The translations under genes were made by a program, and so were the position numbers. Below are positions 38,447 through 48,808 of a DNA stretch of 64,000 nt, piece after piece; position 1 is the first letter of the stretch; each line of letters starts with the position of its first letter. The notes under the pieces were generated by a model. That model did not search any database. It saw nothing but the letters and a program-made list of their open reading frames with translations, and was not told the origin of the DNA. This DNA comes from Lumbricus terrestris. Taxonomy: Eukaryota > Annelida > Clitellata > Crassiclitellata > Lumbricidae. The DNA lies in contig OX457036.1 in the NCBI GenBank assembly GCA_949752735.1, positions 18,634,246-18,698,245 on the forward strand, written 5' to 3'.

Positions 38447-38741
38447 CAGTGGCGGCCCCAGTATTTAAGTTTTGGGGGCTGAATACTCAAGGAGTAAATT
38501 TTCCATTTTCATTCGCAAACATTTCTGACGACTTTTTGTAAAAGTCATTTTGGTCGAAATCTCGTGAAAATTTTACATTTTCGTTCGCCAAAACTACTGA
38601 CGACTTTTTTTAATCATTTGGTCTAAAGCTCATGCATATATTTCAGTTTTTAGGGGGGCTAATCATTGAAATATTTCATTTTTACATGTAAAAACCTGGA
38701 TGGTCATTTTAGGGGGGCTTAGCCCCCTTGCGCCGCTACTG
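38447..38741. mobile_element. hAT-like MITE, CAGTGGCGGCSC family, 5' of the monooxygenase gene
   Basis: CAGTGGCGGCCCCAG and the inverted right end (TTGCGCCGCTACTG) are flanked by perfect CTAGCTGC (38439-38446 and 38742-38749). It contains two tgacgactttttt...gtcat...ggtc modules. It lies 300 bp upstream of the start codon, so it may occupy promoter space. Confidence 0.88.
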
Positions 38742-38784
38742 CTAGCTGCAGCGCCACTGATTAGGAGAACTTAATAGTGAATAG

Positions 38785-38925
38785 CATTGACTCTTGTTTG
38801 TTCCACGTAGAGTATGCGGACCTTTCGTCCAAGGACGATTCGTCACGGACTGTTCGCCATGACCTGTTCGTCAAGCGGACGATTCGTTATGCGGACGGTT
38901 CGTCACCCGTATTGTTCGCCAGTTT
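38785..38925 (+). repeat. Degenerate CGGACGRTTCGTCA tandem repeat
   Basis: About eight diverged units of the type cggacgattcgtca or tgttcgcca lie back to back, ending at the 5' junction of the truncated LINE at 38937. Confidence 0.7.
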
Positions 38926-38936
38926 TATAGGTCTAA

Positions 38937-40288
38937 ATGCATATGGAAATATTGAAGGATTTGGGAGAAAACGCAATGAATGAAATGATCCAAATCTGTC
39001 AAGAGATCTACAAAACTGGAATGTGGCCAGACGACTTTCTGCAGACAATACTAATACCATTAAAGAAAAAGGCGACCGCAATAAGATGCGAAGAATACCG
39101 AACTACATGTATAAGCTTGCTGACCCATGCTTTGAAAGTGCTGCTAAGGGTGCTGACAAGGAGACTGCAGGCAAAGGCGGAGGCAGACGGATGTCTTGGG
39201 GACGATCAATTTGGGTTCAGGAAGGGTAGAGGAACGAGAGACGCCATGGGAGCTTTGAGAATACTAACGGAAAGAAGTCTGGAAAACAACCAAGAAGTGT
39301 ACATATGCTTTGTGTATTACGAGAAGGCGTTCGACAGGGTAGACTGGAGGAAGCTAGTGACAATCCTGAGGAAGATGGGAGTGGATTGGAGAGACAGAAG
39401 GTCAATAGGAAACCTGTATATGGGACAGAGGATAAGAGTGAGGATAGAGGGGGAACTATCGGAGCCGGTACAAATAGGAAGAGGTGTGAGGCAGGGGTGT
39501 CCACTCTCACCCATACTATTCAATCTTTACATCGAAGAGCTAATACGGGAAGCACTACAGGACACGGAAGAAGGAATAAAGGTTGGAGGAAAGATGATAA
39601 AGGCGCTAAGATTTGCGGACGACCAAGCAATGCTGGCAAGCAAAGAAGAGCACCTACAACACATAATGGATGAACTAAACAGAACCAGCGAAGAATATGG
39701 GATGAAGATAAACATCAAAAAGACGAAAGCAATGAGAATAAGTAGAGAAGCAAAAAAGGAAAAGAATGTGAAAATATATAACAATCAATGGAGAAGAAGT
39801 GGAGCACGTCACTGAATTTTGCTATCTGGGAAGCCTAATATCAAAGAAATCAAGAAAAGGATAGCGATGGGGAAAGAAGCGTTCACGAAAAGGAAGGAGC
39901 TACTGAAAGGAGGATTGAATCGAGACACCAAGAAAAGAATGGTCAAGGCACTGATCTGGAGCGTCACACTGTACGGAGCAGAGACCTGGACGATGAGAAA
40001 GGAGGATGTCAAACGAATAGAAGCGTTCGAGATGTGGATATGGAGAAGGATGGAAAGGGTCAGCTGGACAGAGCATAAATCAAACGAAGAAGTATTGAAG
40101 AAGGTGGAAGAGGAAAGATCCTTGATGAATACAATTAGAACAAGGCAGAAGAACTGGATGGGACATATACTGAGAGGCAACTCCTTGCAAAGAGACATAG
40201 TGGAGGGCAAAATGGAGGGGAAGAGCGGAAGAGGAAGACCTAGGGATAAGTTCTTGGACAGGATGATGGAGGATGGATATGGGAAACT
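38937..40288 (+). pseudogene. 5'-truncated LINE reverse transcriptase, frameshifted
   Basis: The first frame (38937-39815) carries reverse transcriptase blocks: DQFGFRKGRGTRDA, FVYYEKAFDRVDW, GRGVRQGCPLSPILFNLYI and the catalytic box FADD (39612-39623; the usual form is YADD). After 39785 the reading frame shifts: EHVTEFCYLGSLIS is in another frame. A further shift restores IAMGKEAF at about 39866. The C-terminal part (ETWTMRKEDVKRIEAFEMWI...ILRGNSLQRDIVEGKMEGK) runs to 40307. No endonuclease domain is present. It is a non-LTR element, dead by truncation and two shifts. The exact clade is uncertain. Confidence 0.92.
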
Positions 40289-40456
40289 TTTTTGGCGGCG
40301 AAAATAGAATTTTTTGTCGAGATTTCGCCGATCGTCAGAAATTTTTAGCCGGCAAAAGATTATAATTTTTCTGAAACACTCAGCCATTCGTCCATCAAAA
40401 AATCTCGCGTCTTTCCGTCCCCCCCCCAACTATCCGCCCTGGTCTCCGCCTATGGG
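40288..40456. mobile_element. Right end of a CATRGGCGGAGACC-family MITE
   Basis: TTGGCGGCGAAAATAGAATT through GGTCTCCGCCTATG matches the right half of 54628-54983. It begins exactly where LINE homology stops, so either the LINE was inserted into or joined with this element. Confidence 0.7.
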
Positions 40457-41055
40457 TGGGCCAATCGCCCGCACTGTCGTAATTGCATCAAGATTGACGA
40501 CCGTGACTATTAGACCTGCCTGTAGGCCACAGCGGATGGAAAATATCGGTTCAACTGAGTGTTCCAAAAAAATTAGCCTACACGGTAACGAGTCTAATAT
40601 AGCCTACGCTGTAAGGCAGTGTAAGCGGCCATGCGTAACTCACTCTAAACCATCAAAGCGCTTTGCTTTACTATAAATAATAAGTCATAGGCTGGCATCA
40701 TCCTTCATACTGAGTTGAATTTAAGTTTAAGGCGGTTTTGCATACATACACCAGCTTTTATGTATATACATGTACAGGTGTAAAAAAAATTGTTTTGCAG
40801 TGGAAACACGTTAATTTCTCAAGTTTTATGGAGGACCTGTATAAGCCCCATGGATAGCGAGCATAATTCTCGTATGCATGTATATTACACATAGGCCTAT
40901 ACAGTTATTTATACTGCACCTCACCAGTAGGTCTACACATCAATTGTGCACTTTAGCATGCACTTCGCCTTGATTCATAACCATGATAATAACCACAATA
41001 ATAACAATGTCAACTAATATAGCGCTCATAAAACTAACAGCAGGAAAAGCCTTGT

Positions 41056-41127
41056 CATGTCATGTCTTGTCATGTCATGTCATGCCATGTCTTGTCATGC
41101 CTTGTCATGTCATGTCATGTCATGTCA
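41056..41127 (+). repeat. (CATGT)n tail
   Basis: CATGT/CTTGT pentamers directly abut the 3' end of the minus-strand LINE remnant at 41110-41371 and look like its tail. Confidence 0.85.
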
Positions 41128-41371
41128 TTTCGCCGTCGTCACTTCGCGATAGTTGGCTGCATGAGTGGACCAGTGTATTCCAGCAAGATCTGTCATTTAC
41201 TGTCCTCAATAGTTTCGTTTCCGAGAGCCCGGTCCACGACATGATGTTATCGAACCAGCATGTTCTAGGTCTACCGCGGCTACGAACAACCTCCACCAAT
41301 CCCGTCATGTAACTATTTTCAATATTGTCCTGCTGTTGCATGTTGTGACCGTAATTTCCGGGTTTTGACAT
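41110..41371 (-). pseudogene. LINE C-terminal fragment
   Basis: The minus-strand frame contains EVVRSRGRPRTCWFDNIMSW, TGLSETKLLRTVNDRSCW and LVHSCSQLSRSDDGEMT. This is the conserved C-terminal signature (GRGRPR..W.DNI..WTGLS......DR..W) of non-LTR polymerases. Everything upstream is missing. Confidence 0.85.
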
Positions 41372-41504
41372 GGCCTAATAACTCGCTTTTTGCCCCCCGC
41401 TAATTCGTAAACTTGTTCATTCGTCAGCATTTCTGACCATGAAATACGGAGTAGTTTCCTGATGCATTTGTTTTCAAAGGCCTGTATAAGTATTTCTTCC
41501 TCTT

Positions 41505-41566
41505 TCTTTAGAGTCCACGCCTTAAGCCGAAGGAGGAGGAAAGACTTAAGTCGTGGACTCTAAAGA
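41505..41566. repeat. Strong perfect hairpin
   Basis: TCTTTAGAGTCCACG (41505-41519) pairs with 41552-41566. After one mismatch, CTTAAG pairs with CTTAAG, around an 18-nt purine-rich loop. Confidence 0.9.
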
Positions 41567-41859
41567 AAAGACCTTAGAAAATCAAATTTAGTCTTTACAC
41601 CTTGAATCCTGCTCTCTGTCAGAGCAAGTAGTCGTGACTCGTGACTCGTGAGACTCATTTTATCATTCCAGACTCATGCAGCTTCGAGCTATATGCAATT
41701 ATACATGACGATACTTGTATTTCATGAGACATGGTCTTTGTATAATATCGAATATGAAGCGAAAGGGAACAAAAGCGAGCCAGAGTGTGTAGTTGAGCGA
41801 GTAAGTGAGTGCGGCAGCGAGAGAATGAACGTGTGAGCCAGTGAAAGCGAGTGAGTAAG

Positions 41860-42190
41860 CGAGTGTAGGCTACTGTACATGTCTGGGTGAGTGAGGGAGC
41901 GAGTGAGAGTGAGGCTTAGTGAGCGCGTGAGCGAGTGTAGCCGTACTGTACATGTCTGGTTGAGTGAATGAGTGAGCGAGTGTACTGTACATTTTGGTTG
42001 AGTGAGTGAGTGAGCGAGCGAGTGTACTGTGCATGTTTGGTTGAGTGAGTGAGCGAGCGAGTGTACTGTGCATGTTTGGTTGAGTGAATGATCGAGTGAG
42101 CGATTGTACTGTACATGTCTAGTTGAGTGAGGGAGCTAGTGAGAGTGTGAGCGAGCGAATCAGAGTGTAGGCCTTTACATGCATGCATGC
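41860..42190 (+). repeat. ~45-65-bp GAGTGAGCGAGTG minisatellite
   Basis: Six or so diverged units combine a (GAGT/GAGC)n stretch with TGTACTGTRCATGTYTGGTT. The array ends in a short (GCAT)n run at 42179-42197. Confidence 0.9.
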
Positions 42191-42849
42191 ATGCATGCGA
42201 GCAGCCAATGTAGAACATAATTATGTAGCACTAGGTCTTAATGCTTTAGGTACATGTAGGCCTATTATTTTGCGTCTGGCTAATAACCATGCAGACAACA
42301 AAGAATTAAAGGACTATCAGAGAGGTGCTTAAGCAATAAACATGACTGTAACTTATCTCAAAAGGTCATTAACAAGATAAGCATAGCAATTAAGTATATC
42401 TTGAGCTGCTGTCTATGCTGCACAGATGTACAATTTATCAAAATTCACAATGAACAAACCGACGTTTGTTTTGGTGTTAAATCCTCTAGCTGTGAACTTG
42501 TATACTACACTGAAGTCGGTCTAACGACTGCAGGTCAGACATGTGCACTTGTAACAATGAGTTTATCCATAAGACTATACGCAAAGCAAAGCATATAATT
42601 ATGCATGAATAAACGTGCTTCCGCCTACATCCACACTAATTATAAGTCGTTTGTGGACTTCTTGGGGATCAATAGTCATTCTTGAAGAGGCGTTATATAA
42701 ATGCATAGATGCAATACAATCTATGCTGTTCCCTCATGTTTGCATCATTAGTCTATTTATCAAATATGCTTGCGACACCTAGGACCTATAACATCGGCTT
42801 ACACAAAACAATTATGCATAGCCTACATATATATCCTACATATATAGGC

Positions 42850-43090
42850 CTACGAGAGAGTGTGGTGTAGTGGGTATATGTTCGTGGGTATGTTCGTTGA
42901 ATTGCAGCCAGAGGGTTGTAGGTTCGAATCCACCTCAAGTCGCCGCGTAGGGACCTTGCATGGGCAAGTCCTTCACTCGCGATTGCTCAAAGCCTCAAAC
43001 TCCGATGCAGTGTCCGCGCTGTAGTCGGGAGCGCCGCTGAGTAGTGCGATTGAAGGGGCGCTATAACAAGTGCACTTACAAACAACAAGG
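42850..43090 (+). mobile_element. tRNA-derived SINE, copy 3
   Basis: GTGGTGTAGTGG (A-box) and GGTTCGAATCC (B-box) are intact. The body TGGGCAAGTCCTTCACTCGC and the tail GGGAGCGCCGCTGAGTAGTG...GGGGCGCTATAACAAGTGCA match copy 2. Confidence 0.92.
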
Positions 43091-43159
43091 TCATATATAT
43101 GTATATATTTATCTATAATTTATGTAGGCTACAATTATTACATTATTCTGTGCATTATT

Positions 43160-43410
43160 TTATTGCAGAGAAAAGAAGACTCGCGTGGTTTGGCCATGTG
43201 TGAAGAGAGTGGGCGACGAAAGACTGCCAACTGCGGCCCTGTACGGCCACGTGGAAGGAATAGGAAGCAGAGGAAGACAGCCAATGACCTGAATGGATAG
43301 CACAATGCAAGACATGATAGAAGAGAACATAAGGTCTTGGACACTACCAGAGACATAGAACTGTGAAGACGTCATGTGAAGGCCTCATCGTCAACGTAAA
43401 ACACTTAATT
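43160..43410 (+). pseudogene. LINE C-terminal fragment (RTE/jockey-like)
   Basis: Broken frames read RRLAWFGHV, then RVGDERLPTAALYGHVEG, then GSRGRQPMTW, DSTMQDMIEE. This is the C-terminal signature of non-LTR polymerases of the same broad group as 38937-40288. At least two frame breaks are present. Confidence 0.8.
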
Positions 43411-43546
43411 AATTGACGGAGGAGAGAAAAGAAGAAAGAGGAATGACGATGGGAGTTAATGGTGACACTCTATAGCAGGAAGATCGCACGGAAGATGCGG
43501 GGTCGCTTACCACTAGATCTACTTCTAGAGGTCGTCCACTGAGTCA

Positions 43547-43884
43547 AGGGCGGATGCAGAAATTGTCGAAGGTGGGGGGGGCAAATTTTCGGTATTGGGA
43601 CAGGGAAAAAATTTCATCTTTTTCGCCGAAAAATCTGATGACCTTTTTTTAGTCATTTGTCTCGAATTCCCAAGAAAAATAGACCATTTCATCCGCCAAA
43701 ATAGTTGATGACCTTTTTTTAGTCGTACAGACCTCGCATAGGGACCTCGTGGGCGTGGGGAGAGGTCTACGGAACTACTCATGAAGGGGGGCACGTCAAC
43801 TTTCCGAACCAGAATAGCTGGTAAAAAATAAAGAAATTTCTAAATGGGGGGACATGGCCGGATTGCCCCTGGATCCGCCCCTGC
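43547..43884. mobile_element. MITE with AGGGGCGGATSCAG-type ends
   Basis: The left AAGGGCGGATGCAG and right CTGGATCCGCCCCTGC are inverted. Flanks ACTGAGTC and ACTCAATC agree at six of eight positions. The interior carries two 'tgatgaccttttttt agtc' modules and G runs. Confidence 0.65.
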
Positions 43885-44103
43885 ACTCAATCATCAATTC
43901 GGACGCTGGCGTTGGTAAAGATCAGCAGCAGGACATGATGGATGCATTGCATGGCTGCCAAACTGTTAAATTCGACTTCTGCAATAGCTTGCGATCATCC
44001 GTTCAAACTATGAATTACAGTCATACAGCGGTGTGTTCGTTTAAAATAAAACGAACATTATTTTTATTATTAATAGGCCCTACTGCTCATTTGCTGCTGC
44101 TCC

Positions 44104-44259
44104 CATGGGCGAAGTTTGGTTTCAGTTCTTGGAGGGCTAAAGCCTTTGGGGGGGGACTAAGCCCGGGAAAAGATATCATTTACACGGTAAAAAAATGAAT
44201 CTGGGTCTTCTTGGGTTGGGGGGGGTTAGCCCCCTAGCCCCTGATAAACTCCGCCCATG
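44104..44259. mobile_element. Short MITE with CATGGGCGAAGTTT ends
   Basis: CATGGGCGAAGTTT pairs with AAACTCCGCCCATG. GCTGCTCC and GCTGCTAC (seven of eight) flank it. It is G-run rich like its relatives. Confidence 0.75.
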
Positions 44260-44535
44260 GCTGCTACTGTTTTCCGTCTTGTTAACGTCACGTTATTTAT
44301 TTTATTTGCGCGGCCAAATATATCGCAGAATCGTTAAAAGCCGCACGCAATAGGCCTATAATTGATTTTTTAACGAATAAGTAATATAGATATAATTTTA
44401 TATATATAAATAAATAAATGCAGGTCATTGCAGTCACCGTCACCACCATCGTCAGATAAATGTAGGCTACTATAGAATGATAGCACTAATTAATGAAATA
44501 TAACTCTAAAAGTATTGTAGCGTCATATTATGTAC

Positions 44536-44549
44536 GTTGCCATGGTACC
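44536..44549. promoter_or_regulatory. Near-match to an RFX X-box upstream of the orphan ORF
   Basis: GTTGCCATGGTACC has a perfect left half-site (GTTGCC) and a two-base spacer. The right half GGTACC differs from GGCAAC at two positions. It lies 320 bp before the ATG of the single-exon ORF. Confidence 0.3.
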
Positions 44550-44867
44550 GTCCTTCGTTCTCCGAATTCTTTTTTAGAAAGCTTGGCGAGAGATAGGGTG
44601 TGAGTCAGTGAGAGTGGATAGTTTTCGATAGTTATTTGGCGTGCTGGACCGTTTCTTCTATTTCTTCTTTCTTCTTCTCGTTCCTAGTTATTTCTCGTTC
44701 TTTTTTGTAGTTTTAAGTAGTTGTTTTTCTAGTTATTCCGTTAGTTATTCCCGTTTTTCATCGTATAATCTCGTGACAATTGCTTGACAGTATCGTCTTC
44801 CATTGGATTACGATAGATCTCGATTACTTCCTTGGATATTATCAGCCATTTAGTACTTTCTCTCACG

Positions 44868-45731
44868 ATGTTTCGTCGAGTGCTTCGAGGTTTGGGGCGA
44901 CCTTCGGCGAGCGTCGGTCCAACCGAGTCCTCGGACGTTGTGACGGAGGAGGACAGTGTGTCTGAAGTTGCTCTTCCAGTTACGGCGACGGCTGCAGTCG
45001 TCGGAGCGAAGGGAAGTGGTGGAAAGAGATGGAAGCGACTGCGGAAGGTCTTCACTCGCAGGAACGTCACAACAACCGAGGCATCTGGCTCCGCATCGAT
45101 CCTTCGACCAGAAGCAAGGACTCCCGCGGCTGCCTCTTCGTCTGCTGCTGCTGCTCGCACAGACGCCGCCTTGGACAGCACCACCACAGATCCCGTGTCT
45201 TCCTCCGCTGATGTCGCTGAAGCCGCTCGGATGGATGCCTTGGAACACGCCCGCACGATGGCTCTCGCGAGGAGAACGTCTGCTGAGGAGATGCGTCTGC
45301 TCTTCGAGAAGACCTTCCGAGAGATGCTGGCCATGTACCGTTGGGATGTGGACATTGGCGAGGAAACGGCTGATGAGAAGGAGGAAGAGAAGATTGCTGT
45401 TACCAAGGCTTTCGCGGAAAGCAACGAAAGCGAGAGTAAGGTGGTTGCCTGGCTGGGTAACCCAGCGAACGAAGGACTTGTCGTGGATGCGACGGATCTG
45501 GCCCGGAGCAGCTCGGAAGCTGTCTACATGGTGGATTCGGTTCCAGCCGTTGAGTGCACATGGGATTCTCCATACGACCCTGACGACAACACTCCGCCAC
45601 CAACGCCTCCACCACCATCACCATCACCTCCACCACCACAGCCATCACCGGAACCGGACGAAGACGATGACACCTGCTGCTGCTGCTGGTGGTTCTGTTG
45701 CCCACTTCGAAGGCAGCGAAGACGTCGCTAA
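44868..45731 (+). CDS. Orphan single-exon ORF, 287 aa, with Cys-rich basic C-terminus
   Basis: I do not recognise this protein. The frame runs from ATG 44868 (MFRRVLRGLGR) to a TAA at 45729. It has a basic N-terminus and an Ala/Ser/Thr-rich linker. A charged, probably helical segment of about 90 residues contains EHARTMALARRTSAEEMRLL and FREMLAMYRWDVDIGEE. Then come an acidic stretch, a Pro-rich run (TPPPTPPPPSPSPPPP), and a remarkable end: DEDDDTCCCCWWFCCPLRRQ plus basic residues. Clustered Cys and Trp beside Arg suggests a palmitoylated membrane anchor; that is inference. The block is far more GC-rich than its surroundings. A longer overlapping frame on the same strand (44956-45960) looks like low-complexity shadow. 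It could be a taxon-specific gene, a retrocopy or part of an unknown element. Confidence 0.45.
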   Translation: MFRRVLRGLGRPSASVGPTESSDVVTEEDSVSEVALPVTATAAVVGAKGSGGKRWKRLRKVFTRRNVTTTEASGSASILRPEARTPAAASSSAAAARTDAALDSTTTDPVSSSADVAEAARMDALEHARTMALARRTSAEEMRLLFEKTFREMLAMYRWDVDIGEETADEKEEEKIAVTKAFAESNESESKVVAWLGNPANEGLVVDATDLARSSSEAVYMVDSVPAVECTWDSPYDPDDNTPPPTPPPPSPSPPPPQPSPEPDEDDDTCCCCWWFCCPLRRQRRRR

Positions 45732-47150
45732 AATATTAAGCAGAACAAGAGAGACAGAAGACTCCACCACCACCACCACCACCACTGCAGCCGCCGAGTG
45801 GGATGCCCCGGACTCGTCTCGTCTGCTCGAGGGTCAGCCACTGGAGACGCTTTGTTGGTGGATGAGGATGCGGGACAGTGCATCGAACACAGAGAGAAGA
45901 CACGCAGGGGCCGACGACCACGTGTCCTCCACCTGCGTTACTCCACCTATACTACGCTAAGACGACCGAATAACCTTACGGACAGGTCACTTGTTGATGG
46001 CAACGGGCGAAGATGACGACGAAATTACGCAGCTATCTTGTCATCGAAAGCCCCTGACACCTTCTCAGAGGCGGGACGACAGATGACCGCTGCGATACAA
46101 ATCTTCTCCTTCACAACTATCCTGACGCAGAGTATACCTCGAATGCCGTTGACTCTGAGTCGGTGCAGTCATCTTAGTAACGCAGAGGAACCAACGATCG
46201 CCTGACAGCCGCCCTCGTTTCAGAAGTAGAGCCTTTCCTCTGCAGGCGCTGATCGGTCGCAGCTCATTACCTGTCGGTCCCCAAAACCTGAATCTGAAGA
46301 AGGGACAGACACACATCGTCCGCATCGCCAATTCGCCATGCCTGGTTACGACGTTGGGACCAGGTCGCGTTTCACACCGCCCTCCTCCAGCCACCGCCCT
46401 ACACCTGCTCCAGCTCATCAACTTCTCCAGTGAGGCCATACGTTCGATGCTGAACGAAAGCGCACCCAACAGACCAAGAGAGACCAGATTAACGTCGACA
46501 TGTGATGGGTTTCTAAAGAAAGACGTCGGTTTGCCACCTCTCTCGATCTACTCTGGAATTAGAACGATCTTCACCAATCACTGGATCTGCATTTTCTGTG
46601 ATAAAAAACCAACGATGCAATCATGCTCCACATCCACTGATATACGCCACCTACGACCACGTTCAGCCACTCGCTTTCAAAGCCTTCTCCTGAAGTTGCC
46701 CGCCACTCAACACTATATACATGTAGATGGTCTCTGCCAAGCCATGCATGCAGCCTTGTCGCATCAGCGAACCATTGGATAAATTCAGTCATGCATCAGC
46801 ACGCAGTCGACAGACAATCTCGACGATCTGCTCATCTCGGAAGAACCTATGAAAAAACTTCATCAACCACTCGAAGAGAATAATTCAAGAGATGGATGAA
46901 ACCAGCCGAGCGCAAGCTGCATGGCTAAGAACTCGACTTTGTGCGAATCACTCAGACACTTTCTCTACAAGTTCGTTAGAAACCAGCGAAGACTACAGTC
47001 ATTCAAGACCACAATCACTACTACTACTACACTCGCGTCGATAACACGCTGCACTCCAATGAGCGAGCTCCAACTCGTTGCTCTACTACACACGAACCAA
47101 CTGAGATGTTTCTTAATGGTTCTCTCCACAATCAACGCATGAAGTAAATA
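45732..47150 (+). other. GC-rich block downstream of the orphan ORF
   Basis: No recognisable protein is encoded here. The composition matches the orphan ORF rather than the flanking AT-rich DNA, so it may be 3' UTR of the same transcript or more of the same inserted unit. It holds a (CAC)n run at 45763-45784. Confidence 0.4.
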
Positions 47151-47154
47151 ACAA

Positions 47155-47580
47155 CTGTCAAACGTCAGCTAAAACGGGAAACTGCCAAACCTTGACTAAA
47201 ACGGGAACTATACCGAATCGACTAAAACCAGAACTGCCGAAATACCAACAAAACGGAAACTGCCGAGATACGATAAAGACGGAACTGCCGAGACACGACA
47301 AAAAACGAGAACTACCGAAAAGCGATTAAGACAGGAAACCACCGAAATGTCACTTAAACGGGAACTGCCGAAGTACGACTAATACGGGAGCTTTAGAAAT
47401 ACGAATAAAAACGGGAACTGCCGAAATACGACAAAAACGAGAACTACCGAAAAGCGACTATTAAGGAAACCACCGAAATGCCACATAAACGGGAACTGTC
47501 GAAATACGACTAATACGGGAACTTCAGAAATACGAATAAAAACGGGAACTGCCGAGGTATGACAAAACGAGAACTTTGCC
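47155..47580 (+). repeat. ~26-bp degenerate tandem array (AAACGGGAACTGCCGAAAT)
   Basis: Some sixteen diverged units of acgactaaAACGGGAACTGCCG lie in tandem. A higher-order unit of about 155 bp is visible: the series gaactgccg / gaactaccgaaaagcga / gaaaccaccgaaatg occurs twice. Confidence 0.85.
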
Positions 47581-48404
47581 TGCTCCATAACATCATCTGT
47601 TGTCCTTGACTGCCTAAGAGATGAACTTCCAGGATACGACCTCGACATTGCGATCATCTGTGAAAATCACTTACCTGAAGAAATGCAAGACAGAGGAAGC
47701 CACCATGGAGAGCTGGCTTGCTAATTCCGCGCGAGCTACAATCCAACCGATGAAATCAAGGTCAAGGTCAAGGACCTTGGACTGCTCAGCATCCACATGC
47801 AATCACCTCTACACTCAGTGTCCGTTGGAACTCTCCACCACTCGCCACGCCTGAATTGTCCGGTCGATTCTTATCTTGAGAAAACTACCGGGATCATAGA
47901 CGAGCGGATGACGAAGCCAGGTCGTCATCCTCTGAGGTGACCTTGACAGCCAAGAAGACAGCGGAAGTCACAGAGCGTACAGACCTCACTCCAACAAACC
48001 ACCCACCATGCAACCCATGGAAGAAATACACGGGTCCAACTCATGGAAGAAATACACGCGTCCAACAAATGGAAGAAATACACGGATCCAACTCATAGTC
48101 TTTCAGCCTCGGGACATCTACACAGAATCAAGGTTTGCATCGCAAATATAATTATGTTTTCCAGGATCTTATTGATTCGATCATTCACTCATTCTGAGAC
48201 ATTTGTATGGATGCACTTCTGCCTGCGAGATATCTACTCGTAGGTGCTCTCTTCGCTAACCTACATGTGCTATGAAGTTAAGGTCACTGTGATTGCGTCA
48301 GTTAGTAAATGATGTAAAGTAAACTGGAACGGTAATCGGTGGTGGGCTCACGCACACGCGTAGAACCGACCAACGGATTACCCCCGAAAGCTGCAGAAAG
48401 ATGG

Positions 48405-48668
48405 CATGGATAGATGGATAGATGTATGGATGAGTAGATGGATGTATGGACGGATGGATGAACGAATGGATGGATGGATGGATGTATGGATGGATGGATG
48501 GGTGGATGAATGGCTGTATAGATAATGGATGAATGGATGGATGGATGGGTTGACGTATGAGTGGATGGATAGATAGATGCATGGATAGATAGATGGATGG
48601 ATGTTTGTATGAATGGATGGGTGGATGGATGCATGGGTAAATGGATGGATGGATGATTAGATGTATAG
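48405..48668 (+). repeat. (GATG)n microsatellite
   Basis: This is gatggatg with tgtatg and tagatag variants. The target duplication of the next element (ATAGATAG) is drawn from its end. Confidence 0.95.
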
Positions 48669-48672
48669 ATAG

Positions 48673-48808
48673 CAGTGGCGGCGCCAGGATTTCAGTTTTG
48701 GGGGGGCTAAAGGGGTTTTACGAGCAAATATTTCATTTTTACATGGAGAAAAAATGGATGGCCTTTTTTAGGGGGCTTAGCCCCTCTAGCCCCCTAGCGC
48801 CGCCACTG
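48673..48808. mobile_element. hAT-like MITE, CAGTGGCGGCGCC family
   Basis: CAGTGGCGGCGCCAGG pairs with the right end GCGCCGCCACTG. Perfect ATAGATAG lies at 48665-48672 and 48809-48816. It is a shorter relative of 38447-38741. Confidence 0.9.

Noticed and set aside
39527..40429. Long minus-strand frames at 39.5-40.4 kb
   Set aside because: They are antisense shadows of the LINE reverse transcriptase.
42880..42945. tRNA gene
   Set aside because: A- and B-boxes are present but the stems are poor, and the sequence continues into the SINE body shared with two other copies.
44956..45960. 334-codon frame overlapping the orphan ORF
   Set aside because: It is dominated by Leu/Arg/His runs and reads the CAC repeat as codons. 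The ATG-44868 frame has more protein-like composition.
48298..48634. [15 protein letters not shown] frames
   Set aside because: They are frames of the (GATG)n microsatellite.
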